The notes beneath the pieces are model-generated. The model was not told the DNA's origin. It saw nothing but the letters and a program-made list of their open reading frames with translations, and searched no databases. From Ardenticatenales bacterium (lineage in GTDB: Bacteria > Chloroflexota > Anaerolineae > Epilineales > Epilineaceae), in assembly GCA_020853525.1 (NCBI GenBank), contig JADYYS010000056.1:1-64000 (forward strand): DNA of 64,000 nt, read 5' to 3'. Shown here piece after piece: positions 33,647 to 42,795 of the stretch; position 1 is the stretch's first letter; each line of letters opens with the position of its first letter. The translations under genes were made by a program, and so were the position numbers.

Positions 33647-33785
33647 ATCACTTACCGTGCGAGTATCGTCATACACCGTTGCAGCGCCCGCCGGCCGCGA
33701 GCTTCGCGCGTTCCCCACCCCTGCAGCCGGTCCTGCCCCGATTTACGGGTTCCCCACCCCAACTTCGAGAGGCGCCTGTGCACAG

Positions 33786-33821
33786 TGTGATGTTCAAGAA
33801 CCATGTGATGTTCAAGAACCA
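33786..33821. repeat. Exact 18-bp tandem duplication upstream of the ECF sigma gene
   Basis: TGTGATGTTCAAGAACCA occurs twice in a row (33786-33803 and 33804-33821), about 75 bases before the sigma factor start. GTTCCCCACCCC is also duplicated nearby (about 33712-33760). The position suits a regulatory site, but no promoter match was found. Confidence 0.75.
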
Positions 33822-33896
33822 CTTGACCCCCAAGATGGGCCGCTCGGCCGCGCGCCCCGCGAGCACGACGGGTCATGAATCCCCGGAGGCGAGGCG

Positions 33897-34550
33897 ATGA
33901 GCCTCGAGAGCATCCGTAACACGAGTTCGCCGCCCCGCGTTATGACCGGCAAGCCGGAGGATGGCAATGCCGCACCCAACTTGGATGCCGAGCGACAGCT
34001 GGCAGCCAAGGCGTGTGGCGGCGACCGAGCCGCGTTCGGCACATTGTACGAGCGTTACGTCGACCGGATCTATCGCTACGTCTACTTCAAAGTGGGCAAC
34101 CGGGCGCAAGCGGAGGATCTGACGAGTCAGACCTTTCTCAAGGCCTGGGATGCCATCGGCGACTACGAGTGGCGCGATCACCCGTTCGGAGCCTGGCTCT
34201 TCCGGATCGCCCACAATCTGGTCGTCGACTACCATCGCTCCCGCCGCGAGGTGTTGGGTCTGGACGACGCGACGCGCCAACTGGAGGCCAAGGCCAGTCG
34301 GGACGACGCTCGTCCCGAACGGATGCTCGCCGAACTGATCTCGATGGAGCGGGTCCGCCACGCCATCGGCCGCCTGACCGAGGAGCAACAGCAAGTGCTC
34401 GTACTGAGGTTCTTCGAAGGACTGGACACCGGCGAGGTGGCCGATCTGATGGGCAAGCGCCGCGGCGCGATCCGCGGCCTGCAGTTCCGCGCCCTCTCGG
34501 CGCTGCGCGAGCTGCTGCACCGCGAACAAGACGAGCTCATCCTGAGCTAA
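33897..34550 (+). CDS. ECF-type RNA polymerase sigma factor
   Basis: 217 residues. Region 2 reads YERYVDRIYRYVYFKVGNRAQAEDLTSQTFLKAW, with the typical DLTSQTF. Region 4 is RHAIGRLTEEQQQVLVLRFFEGLDTGEVADLMGKRRGAIRGLQFRAL-like, with a helix-turn-helix. GGAGG at 33885-33889 lies 7 bases before the ATG. The next gene starts 25 bases later and encodes a membrane protein with a DUF5667 domain, the usual partner of such factors in this phylum. Release of the sigma factor at the membrane is inferred. Confidence 0.9.
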   Translation: MSLESIRNTSSPPRVMTGKPEDGNAAPNLDAERQLAAKACGGDRAAFGTLYERYVDRIYRYVYFKVGNRAQAEDLTSQTFLKAWDAIGDYEWRDHPFGAWLFRIAHNLVVDYHRSRREVLGLDDATRQLEAKASRDDARPERMLAELISMERVRHAIGRLTEEQQQVLVLRFFEGLDTGEVADLMGKRRGAIRGLQFRALSALRELLHREQDELILS

Positions 34551-34575
34551 CGCGAAAAGATACCGGACGCCGATC

Positions 34576-36579
34576 GTGGACCCCTCTTCCCTCGCCCGGG
34601 CGCTCGATGCCCACATCGACGGCCGACGCCGCGCCGGCCCCGCCGCGCTCGACGGTGCCGAGTCCCTGCCTGCGGGCGACGTCGACCCGGCGGGCCACGA
34701 GGCGTTGGCCGAGCTGATCGCGCTCGCCGTTGCGCTCGACGAGCTCCCCGAGATGCCGGCCCCCGAGGCCGCGTTCCGCGCGTCCCTCGCCGAGCGGTTG
34801 GCCTGTGCCCCGGCGCCGTCGACGGTTCGTGCGCCCGCGGCGGCCGGGTCATCGCCGCGCGCGGCGGCCACGGCAGCGGCCTCGGCCGTCGTTGAGCCGG
34901 GCTCGGTGCTCTCGACCGGGCAGCTCTCCCAAGCCTTCGACGCCTCGCTCGTCGCACTGGCAGCCGGCGTGGCGCGCGAGGATGTGCTGGCGATGTTGGG
35001 CGAGGCGGCCGGCGACGGGGACCTGACGGATCTCGTCGGGCTGGCCGCCACGCTGTACGAGCTGCCGGACGTACCGTCGCCCCGTGCGTCGTTCCGCGCG
35101 CAACTGCGCGATGTGCTGGCTGCGGCGCCCGAGCCGCGCACCGTGCGCCATGCGGTTCGACCGACGCTCTGGTCCCGCCTCGGGCTGCACGTCTGGCAGA
35201 GCACCAAAGCCATGGCCGGCGTGGCGGCCGCCTTCATCCTGTTCGCCGGCGCCGGCGTCACGTTTGCGTCCGCCAACGCGCTGCCGGGCGACGCGCTCTA
35301 CCCCGTGAAGCGGACGACGGAGCGCGCCCAGCTCTGGCTCGGCGGCCCGGCCGACGCCCTGCACCATCACCTATCCTTCGCCGACCGCCGACTGGACGAA
35401 GCGGTCGCCCGGCCGCCGCTGGCCGGCCTGACGCTGGCCGAGTTCAACCGCGAGGTTACCGCCGCGCTCGCCTCGGCCGACGAGGCCGTCGCCCGCCAGG
35501 TGCCGCGCGACCGCGTGATCGAGCCCCTCCTCCGGTGGCTGCTCGGCGCCCGGCACGACCTCGTCGTCGGCCGCCCCGTCCTGCCGCCGATGGCCTGGCG
35601 CGGCGCCCGCGCCCTCGTCGACGAGGCGATCCTGGCCCTCGACGGCGGCCGCCCGCTGGCCGAACGCGCCGTCCCGCGCCTGGCGCACGCCGACGCCGTG
35701 CTGGCGCTGCGCGCGGAGGACGCGCAGCCGTGGACACGCCTCTTGCCCGCGACGACCGATCTCGGCGCCGGTGCGGCGTTGCCCGCCACGTTGCCCGCGA
35801 AATCGCCCGCCGTGCCCGACGTCCGTGTCCGAGCCGCAGGCTCGGGTTCGGACGCCGCTGCGTCGCGGGCGCCCTCCGCCCTCGTGGCATCGGCGCCGCC
35901 GACCGGCCCCGGCGCCGCGACCGGACCGGGCAGCGGCATCGTCGTCGTCGAGCCGCGCGACACGACACCGCTGGATACGACGCCGCGCGACACGAACCCG
36001 CGCCCGACGTCCCGACCATCCAAGCCGACGGCCACGGAGCGCAGCGCAACCGCCGAACCGACGATCGAGCGCCCGTCGCCGACGCGCGACATTCCGACCG
36101 AGCAGCCTCCGGCGCCGACCGAGCCGCCGGCCGTCGACCCGACGCCCGCCACGGTGTCACCGACGCCGACCGAGCCGCCGGCCGCCACGCCGACGTCGCA
36201 GCCGGCGCTGCCGGCCGACCTCGTGCTCTCATGCGGCCGGGGCGGAGGCGAGGTCGTCGTCGAGGTCTTCCAGACCGTGGCGTGCACGCTCCGGCTGCCC
36301 GACGGCTGGACGCTGCCCGAGGGTTGGGTCATCCGCTGGACGACGACGAGCCTGAACCCGCCCGAGGATCCCGAGCTCGAGCAGGACGACGAGCGGTCGC
36401 CGAGCGCGCGCTACACGCCCAAGATCGCGCTGGCCGGGCTGATCAAGATGGTCGTGCATCTCGACGCAACGGTGCGCGACGGCGAGGATCGGCCGCAGGC
36501 GAGCGGCAAGGCCACCCTGTTCGTCGTGCCCCGCAACCACGGCACGAACGATGTGGCCCCGTCCGAGGCCCGACCGTGA
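34576..36579 (+). CDS. DUF5667-type anti-sigma / membrane sensor protein
   Basis: 667 residues from a GTG. The cytoplasmic part (1-210) contains two related helical modules with ALAELIALAVALDELPEMPAP and LTDLVGLAATLYELPDVPSP, each followed by a FRA[SQ]L helix, so the sigma-binding unit appears duplicated. One membrane helix follows (about 212-232, AGVAAAFILFAGAGVTFASA), and then the DUF5667 start ALPGDALYPVKRTTERAQL. The rest is a long Pro/Thr linker and a C-terminal beta-type domain. No zinc-binding HxxxCxxC anti-sigma motif is present. It overlaps the next gene by GTGA. Confidence 0.75.
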   Translation: MDPSSLARALDAHIDGRRRAGPAALDGAESLPAGDVDPAGHEALAELIALAVALDELPEMPAPEAAFRASLAERLACAPAPSTVRAPAAAGSSPRAAATAAASAVVEPGSVLSTGQLSQAFDASLVALAAGVAREDVLAMLGEAAGDGDLTDLVGLAATLYELPDVPSPRASFRAQLRDVLAAAPEPRTVRHAVRPTLWSRLGLHVWQSTKAMAGVAAAFILFAGAGVTFASANALPGDALYPVKRTTERAQLWLGGPADALHHHLSFADRRLDEAVARPPLAGLTLAEFNREVTAALASADEAVARQVPRDRVIEPLLRWLLGARHDLVVGRPVLPPMAWRGARALVDEAILALDGGRPLAERAVPRLAHADAVLALRAEDAQPWTRLLPATTDLGAGAALPATLPAKSPAVPDVRVRAAGSGSDAAASRAPSALVASAPPTGPGAATGPGSGIVVVEPRDTTPLDTTPRDTNPRPTSRPSKPTATERSATAEPTIERPSPTRDIPTEQPPAPTEPPAVDPTPATVSPTPTEPPAATPTSQPALPADLVLSCGRGGGEVVVEVFQTVACTLRLPDGWTLPEGWVIRWTTTSLNPPEDPELEQDDERSPSARYTPKIALAGLIKMVVHLDATVRDGEDRPQASGKATLFVVPRNHGTNDVAPSEARP

Positions 36580-38018
36580 ACGGTCCCTGCGGCGATTCGG
36601 CGCAGGCGGACAAGGTCACGAACCCGTCCGCCCTTCGCCGCACGGCGGCCCGAGGACGTCGATCGCACATCATTGCCCTTGTCGCGGCGCTGGCGGTCGT
36701 GTTCGCGCCGTCGGTCGTTGCGCCGGCGCGGCCCGCGGTGGGCGCACCGGCGCAGCAGCAGACGCCGACGCCGGTGACGCTGGACGGCGTCCTGCGACCG
36801 TTCTCGTCGGCGAGCTGTCCGTCCGTCCAGTATCGGCTTGAGCCGTGCGACGGTGGGGCGCCGGTCCTCATCGGGTCGTCGCTCTCCCTCGCCGACTATG
36901 CCAACCTCGCGGTGGCGATCAACGGCCGATCGCGCAGCTGCCCGGGCGGCGGCAGCTACGTGGACGTCACCGGCATCTCGCCCCACCCGTGCGCCTCTCC
37001 GACGGCCGTGGCATCCGATCCGAACCTGGCGCTCGGCAAGCCGGTCCAGATCCCGCCCGGCAATCCCGACCAGAACGGCGGCCGCGTCAACGACGGGGAC
37101 ACCGCGTCGCTGTGGCGCGCAACGGGTGGCGCCAGCTGGCTGTACATCGACCTGCAGTCGGCACAGAACGTCCACAAGTTCGTCTTCCGCTGGGGGGCTG
37201 CGTACGCCAAACGCTTCGGGGTCTACATGTGGGATCCCGGCAACGGTCCGTCCGGCGACTGGTCGGCGCTGTACTACACGCCCGAGGGCAAGGGCGGGGA
37301 CGAGACCGTGGTCGTGCCGCTCGTTCGGGCGCAGGTGTTCCTGCTCTACCTCGTCGAGCCGTCGAATCCCGACATCGGGTTCGAGCTGGGCGAGTGGGAG
37401 GTATACGGCAGCGCGGTGACGAACCTGGCCCGCGGTCACCACATCGAGGCGTCGACGGAGCGGCCGCTCAACCCGGCGCGCCATGCCGTCGACGGCGACG
37501 AATCGACGGCGTGGCACGGCGAGGCCGCGCGGCGCATGACGCAGCCGACGTGGCTCCGCGTGATCTACGCGCCGCTCCGGGCCGACATCTCGGCCGTCCG
37601 CATCCTCTGGGCCGGCGGCTACGCCCTCAAGTATCGCGTCCACTTCCGGGTGGATGGAGAGTGGCTCAAGGCCCAGTTCTCGCTCGAGAACGACCGGCCC
37701 GACTTCCCGAACGTCGTGTCGTGGCGCTTCCCGCTCAGCGTCGACGAGGTCTGGGTCGTCGTCGACGAGTCCGACCCCAACCACGACTACGTCGGCATTC
37801 GCGAGCTCGAGCTATACGCCCAGCCGCCCAGCGACCAGGCGCTGCAGTTCGCCACGTCGCTCGATCCGCGACGCGCGCTGATCGGCGACGTCGTCGTGCA
37901 GGGCGCCCGGCTGCGCGCATCGGGCGCGACGTTCGACGGGATCGGCGACTACGATGCGCCGGCCGCGGACGCGCCCTCCGGCACGCCGCCCGACGCCGCC
38001 GCCGGCAGCGTGAAGTAG
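36576..38018 (+). CDS. Secreted discoidin protein of the sigma/anti-sigma operon
   Basis: 480 residues from a GTG that overlaps the previous stop. A signal peptide (HIIALVAALAVVFAPSVVAP) precedes a Cys module at about 65-145 that matches the one in the protein at 19908-21437 (C...LEPC, RSCPGGGSYVDVTGISPHPC). Two discoidin-like domains follow (NLALGKPVQIPPGNP...GRVNDGDTASLWR and NLARGHHIEAST...AVDGDESTAWHG). It is likely the exported target or signal partner of the ECF sigma pair. Its last 70 bases overlap the convergent histidine kinase gene. Confidence 0.8.
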   Translation: MNGPCGDSAQADKVTNPSALRRTAARGRRSHIIALVAALAVVFAPSVVAPARPAVGAPAQQQTPTPVTLDGVLRPFSSASCPSVQYRLEPCDGGAPVLIGSSLSLADYANLAVAINGRSRSCPGGGSYVDVTGISPHPCASPTAVASDPNLALGKPVQIPPGNPDQNGGRVNDGDTASLWRATGGASWLYIDLQSAQNVHKFVFRWGAAYAKRFGVYMWDPGNGPSGDWSALYYTPEGKGGDETVVVPLVRAQVFLLYLVEPSNPDIGFELGEWEVYGSAVTNLARGHHIEASTERPLNPARHAVDGDESTAWHGEAARRMTQPTWLRVIYAPLRADISAVRILWAGGYALKYRVHFRVDGEWLKAQFSLENDRPDFPNVVSWRFPLSVDEVWVVVDESDPNHDYVGIRELELYAQPPSDQALQFATSLDPRRALIGDVVVQGARLRASGATFDGIGDYDAPAADAPSGTPPDAAAGSVK

Positions 38019-39616
38019 AACGCGTTTCCGCCCGACGGCCCGGCCGCGTGCCACAGCCGCCCGCCGTGCGCCTCGACGATGCCGCGCGCCACGGCCAACC
38101 CGAGGCCGGTGCCCCGCGTTCCACGCACCGCCGGCGACGGCCGCCGAACGAACGGCTCGAAGATCCGCGCGGCGTCGTCCGCGCGGATCGTCTCGCCCAG
38201 ATCGATCACCGCCATCCGGGCGCCGGTGGAATCACCCGTCAGCTCGATCGTGATCGGCCGATCGATCGGGCCGTACTTGACGGCGTTGCCGACGAGATTG
38301 GCGAGCACCTGGGCGATCCGGTCGGGATCGGCGTCGACGTGGAGGGCGCGCCGCGGCAGCTGCAGCGTGATCTCGGTCGACGGAACGGTGGTTTGCACGT
38401 CGGCGACGACCGCCCGGATCACGTCCGCCGGGTCGAAGGTACGCCGTTTGAGCGTGAACGACAGGCTGCCGAGCCGCGCCAGCTCGGTGATCTCATCCAC
38501 CTGCCGCGAGAGCACCCGCGCCTTGTCGATGACGAGTGAAGCCCACTCCGCACGCCGCTCGGCATCGGCGTCCGGGCGGTCGTGCAGCAGGTGGGCATAG
38601 CCCAGGACGCTCGTCAGCGGGGTCCGGAGCTCGTGGCTGACGACCTCGATCACCGCCCGCAGGCGCTCGCGCGCCTCGTTCGCCTCGCTGCTCTGCTGCC
38701 GGAGCTCGTTCTCGAGGCGGGCGCGCGCCGTCGCGTCCTGCAGCGCCATCAGGATGCCGCCGCCCGCGTCGCCCCTCCGCTCGCCCGTGCCGCCGAGCGG
38801 GTCGGCCAGCGGGATGAGCGTGACGCTGTACACCTCGCGCGTCGGCCGGCCGGCACGGTCGGTCAGCCGGATGTTCGCCAGGTGGCCGGGCACGCCGCGG
38901 AGCGCCGCCTGCAGTGCGCCGCCGGCCCGCGACCGGCCGAGGAACGGCAGCACCGTCAGCGCGGGCCGGCCGATGAGCGCCTCGACGGCCTGGCCGGTGA
39001 GCTGGCAGAACGTCTGGCTGGCGCTCGTGAACAGCAGCCGGCGGTTCAGCGTGGCGATGCCGAGCGGATCGCCGCCGCCGAGGCTGACCGGCTCGTCGTC
39101 CCGCGCCGCCAGCGGCGTCAGCTCGGCCAGCCGCGTCTGTTCGATGAGCAGCGCCGCCGCGTCGGCCAAGATGGATGCCTGCCCGCGCGCGTCCGGCGAG
39201 AATGCGCCCGGCTGTCGGCTCGTCAGCTCGAGGACGCCGAGGACCGGCACGCCTGCCCGAAGCGGCAGCCCGAGGAAGGCGTGCACGGGCGGCGGCGTCT
39301 CCCAGTCCGCCCGCTGGTGGAGCGCGCGGGGGTCGGCCCCGACGTCGTCGCTCACCAAGCTGCGCGCCTCGGCCGCGACGCGCCCGACGAGCCCCTCGCC
39401 GACGGCCAGCCGATGGCCGACAGCCGACGGCGGCAGGCCGTGTCCCGCCGCGAGCACGAGGTCCCCCTCCGCCGCGTCCACGAGGTAGATCCCCGCCGCG
39501 TCGGCGTCGAACGCGCGGACGGCGGTGCCGAGCAGACCGGCGAGCGTCGCGGCGAGGGGGCGGCGGGGGGGGGCGGTCGGGTCGGCATCGGCGAGGCTGT
39601 GGCCGTCGAGGGACAT
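37949..39616 (-). CDS. Soluble GAF-PAS histidine kinase
   Basis: 555 residues without membrane helices. A GAF domain lies at about 25-165 (AAGIYLVDAAEGDLVLAAG, ALHQRADWETPPPVHAFLGLP), a PAS domain at about 185-300, and HisKA at about 320-385 with His328 in VVSHELRTPLTSVLGYAHLL. The ATPase domain follows, with NLVGNAVKYGP and GTGLGLAVARGIVEAHGG. The G1 box is DLGETI rather than DxGxGI, so nucleotide binding may be altered. It is divergent from the NtrC-type regulator at 39755, its likely partner. Confidence 0.88.
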   Translation of the reverse strand: MSLDGHSLADADPTAPPRRPLAATLAGLLGTAVRAFDADAAGIYLVDAAEGDLVLAAGHGLPPSAVGHRLAVGEGLVGRVAAEARSLVSDDVGADPRALHQRADWETPPPVHAFLGLPLRAGVPVLGVLELTSRQPGAFSPDARGQASILADAAALLIEQTRLAELTPLAARDDEPVSLGGGDPLGIATLNRRLLFTSASQTFCQLTGQAVEALIGRPALTVLPFLGRSRAGGALQAALRGVPGHLANIRLTDRAGRPTREVYSVTLIPLADPLGGTGERRGDAGGGILMALQDATARARLENELRQQSSEANEARERLRAVIEVVSHELRTPLTSVLGYAHLLHDRPDADAERRAEWASLVIDKARVLSRQVDEITELARLGSLSFTLKRRTFDPADVIRAVVADVQTTVPSTEITLQLPRRALHVDADPDRIAQVLANLVGNAVKYGPIDRPITIELTGDSTGARMAVIDLGETIRADDAARIFEPFVRRPSPAVRGTRGTGLGLAVARGIVEAHGGRLWHAAGPSGGNAFYFTLPAAASGGVPEGASAAGAS

Positions 39617-39725
39617 GGCGGGATGGTAGCCGACGCGGCGGCCGATGGAAATCGGATCCCCGCCGTCCTCCGATCGCCCGCCCCCCGTCAGCGATCGGCC
39701 TGCCACCGTGGCCCCCGGCGGCCGG

Positions 39726-39731
39726 TATAAT
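39726..39731 (+). promoter_or_regulatory. -10 element in the kinase/regulator divergent region
   Basis: A perfect TATAAT (39726-39731) lies 24 bases before the regulator ATG. The -35 region is weak (CACCG-type), which suggests that an activator is needed. The leader would be about 17 bases. Confidence 0.5.
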
Positions 39732-39754
39732 CCGCGCCACCACGGGGGCACGCA

Positions 39755-41137
39755 ATGAGCCGCAACGGCCTGGGCGACACGATCCTGATCGTCGACGACG
39801 ACGCCGCCATCCGCGCGCTGGTGCGCGAGTACGTGTCCGACCTGGCGCCGGACATCGTCGTCGTGACCGCCGAGACCGGCGCCGAGGCGCAGGCGCGGTT
39901 CGACGAGGCGAAGCCGGACGTCGTCCTGCTGGACATGCACCTGCCGGACACGGACGGTCTGGACGTCCTGGCCCGCTTCCGGTCGGCCGCGGACGTGCCG
40001 GTCGTCGTCATCACCGCGGACTCGAGTTCGTCGCGGACGATCCGTGCGATACAGGCCGGCGCGTATGACTACCTCGTCAAGCCGCTCGAGCCCGAGACCG
40101 TGCGCCACGTCGTCCAGCGGGCCCTCGATCACCGCCGCCTGGCGGCGTCCGTGCGCGCCCTCCCCGAGGCCGGCGCGCGCGACGCACGTGAACGGATCGT
40201 CGGCGCCAGCGGGCCGATGCAGGCGGTCTACAAGCTGATCGGGCGGGTGGCAGGCAGCGACATCCCGGTGCTCATCACCGGCGAGACCGGCACGGGCAAA
40301 GAGCTCGTGACGGAGACGCTGCACGCCAACTCCGCCCGTCGGCGCGGCCCGCTCATCCGCGTGAACTGCGCCGCGCTGCCCGAGTCGCTCCTCGAGAGCG
40401 AGCTCTTCGGCCACGAGAAAGGCGCCTTCACGGGCGCCCTCGAGCGCCGCAAGGGCCGCTTCGAGCTGGCGGACGGCGGCACGATCTTCCTCGACGAGAT
40501 CGGCGACATCGCTCCCTCCGTGCAGAAGAAGCTGCTGCGCGTCCTGCAGTTCGGTGAGTTCGAGCGCGTCGGCGGCCAGGTGACGGTGAAGTCCGACGTG
40601 CGCGTCGTGGCCGCGACGAACGTCGACCTGGAGGCGGCCGTGGCCGCGGGACGATTCCGCGAGGACCTCTACTATCGCCTGAACGTCATCCGGATCGACA
40701 TGCCCCCCTTGCGCGCCCGGACGGACGACGTGCCGGCGCTCGTCGCCCACTTCCTCGACCGCTACCGCAGCCGACCCGGCGCGGCGCCGACCAAGATCAG
40801 CGCCGAAGCGATGCAGGCACTGCTGGACCACGACTGGCCCGGCAACGTGCGCGAGCTCGAAAACGCGATCCAGCGCGCCGTCGTGCTGGCGAACGACCGG
40901 CTGATCACCCCGGAGACGCTCGAGCTCGGCACACCGCATACCCGCATCGCGCTCGATGTCGATGCCCTCGTGCGGGACGGCGCAACGCTGGCCGGCGTCG
41001 TGCAGGACGTCGAGCGGGCCATGGCCGAGGCGGCGCTCCGGCGCGCCCACGGCGATGCCGGCGAGGCGGCGCGGCTCCTCGACATCGCACCCGAGCGCCT
41101 CGGCGGGCTCGTCGGCAAGCGGGAGGCGGCGCGATGA
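39755..41137 (+). CDS. Sigma54-dependent response regulator (NtrC family)
   Basis: 460 residues. The receiver domain has DDD at 14-16, Asp60 in [14 protein letters not shown] and the Lys in YLVKPLEPE. The AAA+ domain has Walker A GETGTGKE, the sigma54-contact loop GAFTGA in [13 protein letters not shown], Walker [12 protein letters not shown], and the arginine finger in [13 protein letters not shown] short Fis-type helix-turn-helix ends the protein ([21 protein letters not shown]). It overlaps rpoN by 4 bases (ATGA). It should activate sigma54 promoters on signal from the divergent kinase. Confidence 0.95.
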   Translation: MSRNGLGDTILIVDDDAAIRALVREYVSDLAPDIVVVTAETGAEAQARFDEAKPDVVLLDMHLPDTDGLDVLARFRSAADVPVVVITADSSSSRTIRAIQAGAYDYLVKPLEPETVRHVVQRALDHRRLAASVRALPEAGARDARERIVGASGPMQAVYKLIGRVAGSDIPVLITGETGTGKELVTETLHANSARRRGPLIRVNCAALPESLLESELFGHEKGAFTGALERRKGRFELADGGTIFLDEIGDIAPSVQKKLLRVLQFGEFERVGGQVTVKSDVRVVAATNVDLEAAVAAGRFREDLYYRLNVIRIDMPPLRARTDDVPALVAHFLDRYRSRPGAAPTKISAEAMQALLDHDWPGNVRELENAIQRAVVLANDRLITPETLELGTPHTRIALDVDALVRDGATLAGVVQDVERAMAEAALRRAHGDAGEAARLLDIAPERLGGLVGKREAAR

Positions 41138-42543
41138 CGATGGGGATGCGCTTCGATCAGGGCCAGCACATGAGCATGCGGCCCTCGCCGAGCCTGATCG
41201 CGTTCACCGAGATCCTGCAGCTCACCGGCCAGGAGCTCGACACGCTGATCCAGGACGAGCTGGCCGCCAATCCGGCGCTCGAACTGCGCGACGTCGAGCG
41301 CTGCCCGGCGTGCGGCGACGCCCTCCTGTCCAACGGCACGTGCTTCCGCTGCGCCCGCGGCGAGACGCTGTCCCGGGACGCGGCGCGGGACGCGGCCGAT
41401 TTCGACGACGAGGATCTGGATGTCTTCCGCACCGTCGCCGACCAGCGATCGATGACCGAGCACCTGATGATCGAGCTGGCCGCCGTCCTGTCGGACGACG
41501 ACCTCGAGATCGCCGAGTTCCTCATCGGCGAGCTCGACGACCGCGGCATGATCCGGATGCCGCTGACCACCGTCGCCGCCTCGCTGCGCGTCGGCGTCGA
41601 GCGGGTCGAGCACGTGCTTCAGGCGCTGCAGTCCGTCGGCCCGCTCGGACTCGGCGCGCGCTCGATCGCCGAGTGCCTGCACCTGCAGCTCGCGCGCTGG
41701 GCGGAGGTCGGAGCGACGCACCCGCTGGCGATGGACCTCGTCACCCACCACCTGGACGATCTGGCCCACGGCCGCTTCAGCGCGATCGCCGCCGCCCTCG
41801 GCGCCACGACGGACGACGTGATCGCCGGCCGCGACTTCATCCGAACCCATCTCCGACCCTTCCCGGTGGCGGAGCTGATCGACCTCCAGCCGTGGGACCG
41901 TCAGACCGGCCCCGGCAGCGTCGCCCCGGACGTCGTGCTGCGCTACGGCCGCGACGGCGGGATCACCGTCGAGATCGTCGGCTCGCTGCGCACGGGGCTG
42001 TCGATCGACCCGCTGTACCGGAGCCTCGGCGGAGCGGCGATGTCCGCATCGTCGCCGTCCGATTCAACCGCCGGTACGCCCGACACGATGTCCGCCACGG
42101 ACCGGGCCCACATCGCCGACTACGTCGAGCGCGCCCGCCGCTTCCTGAACTACATCGACGAGCGTCGGGCGACGATGCTGCGGGTGACGACGTACGTCGT
42201 GCGCGTTCAGGAAGCGTACGTCCGCCACGGCCCGCGCCACGTGGTGCCGCTCACGCGCAGCGAGGTCGCCGAGGCGCTCGACCTGCACGAGTCGACGATC
42301 AGCCGCGCGACAGCCGGCAAACACGTCATGCTGCCGAACCGGCACGTGATCCCGTACGCCTCGTTCTTCCGCGCCGCGCTGTCCGTCCAGGACGTCCTGC
42401 GCGAGCTCGTCGACAACGAGCTCGCGCCGCTGACGGACACCGAGCTGGCGGCGTTGTTGGCGGAGCGCGGCTTCAAGATCGCGCGGCGGACGGTGGCGAA
42501 GTATCGGGAGCAGATGGGGATCCTGCCGTCGGCGTTACGGTAG
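41134..42543 (+). CDS. rpoN: RNA polymerase sigma54 factor with an inserted zinc ribbon
   Basis: 469 residues. Region I is present (MRPSPSLIAFTEILQLTGQELDTLI, then NPALELRD), followed by core-binding repeats and the DNA-binding part. The C-terminal RpoN box is ARRTVAKYRE, and a helix-turn-helix lies before it (SEVAEALDLHESTISRATAGK). Between region I and the core-binding domain is CPACGDALLSNGTCFRC (about residues 54-70), a four-Cys zinc-ribbon motif not found in textbook sigma54. The gene is translationally coupled to its own activator, so the pair is a self-contained sigma54 module. Confidence 0.95.
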   Translation: MTMGMRFDQGQHMSMRPSPSLIAFTEILQLTGQELDTLIQDELAANPALELRDVERCPACGDALLSNGTCFRCARGETLSRDAARDAADFDDEDLDVFRTVADQRSMTEHLMIELAAVLSDDDLEIAEFLIGELDDRGMIRMPLTTVAASLRVGVERVEHVLQALQSVGPLGLGARSIAECLHLQLARWAEVGATHPLAMDLVTHHLDDLAHGRFSAIAAALGATTDDVIAGRDFIRTHLRPFPVAELIDLQPWDRQTGPGSVAPDVVLRYGRDGGITVEIVGSLRTGLSIDPLYRSLGGAAMSASSPSDSTAGTPDTMSATDRAHIADYVERARRFLNYIDERRATMLRVTTYVVRVQEAYVRHGPRHVVPLTRSEVAEALDLHESTISRATAGKHVMLPNRHVIPYASFFRAALSVQDVLRELVDNELAPLTDTELAALLAERGFKIARRTVAKYREQMGILPSALR

Positions 42544-42563
42544 GCGGATGAACCCCTATCCGT

Positions 42564-42610
42564 CAGCGCCTTCGGCGCTGCCACCTTTCCCCACCGGAGG
42601 TGGAGAAAGG
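42564..42610 (+). terminator. Double hairpin after rpoN
   Basis: CAGCGCC-TTC-GGCGCTG (42564-42580) is a perfect 7-bp stem. It is followed by CCTTTC..CCACC pairing with GGTGG..GAAAGG (42584-42610). Together they lie 20 bases after the rpoN stop. They may form the terminator or a second small palindrome family. The rest of the gap to 42795 holds no gene. Confidence 0.55.
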
Positions 42611-42795
42611 ATGCTTCAGGTGCGAAGGCAACGCGTGTGGGCCGGTGGGCAGGTCATCCAGGTGTGGGCCGTGGGCAGCGCCGGCATCCAACCCCCGCCC
42701 CAATCCGTTGGTCCTCTCCAGCAACAGCTGGGGAGGACAGGTCGCGCATCGCGCGGCCGGGAGGGGTTGCAGGCCGTCGGATGCACCGCGCAAGT

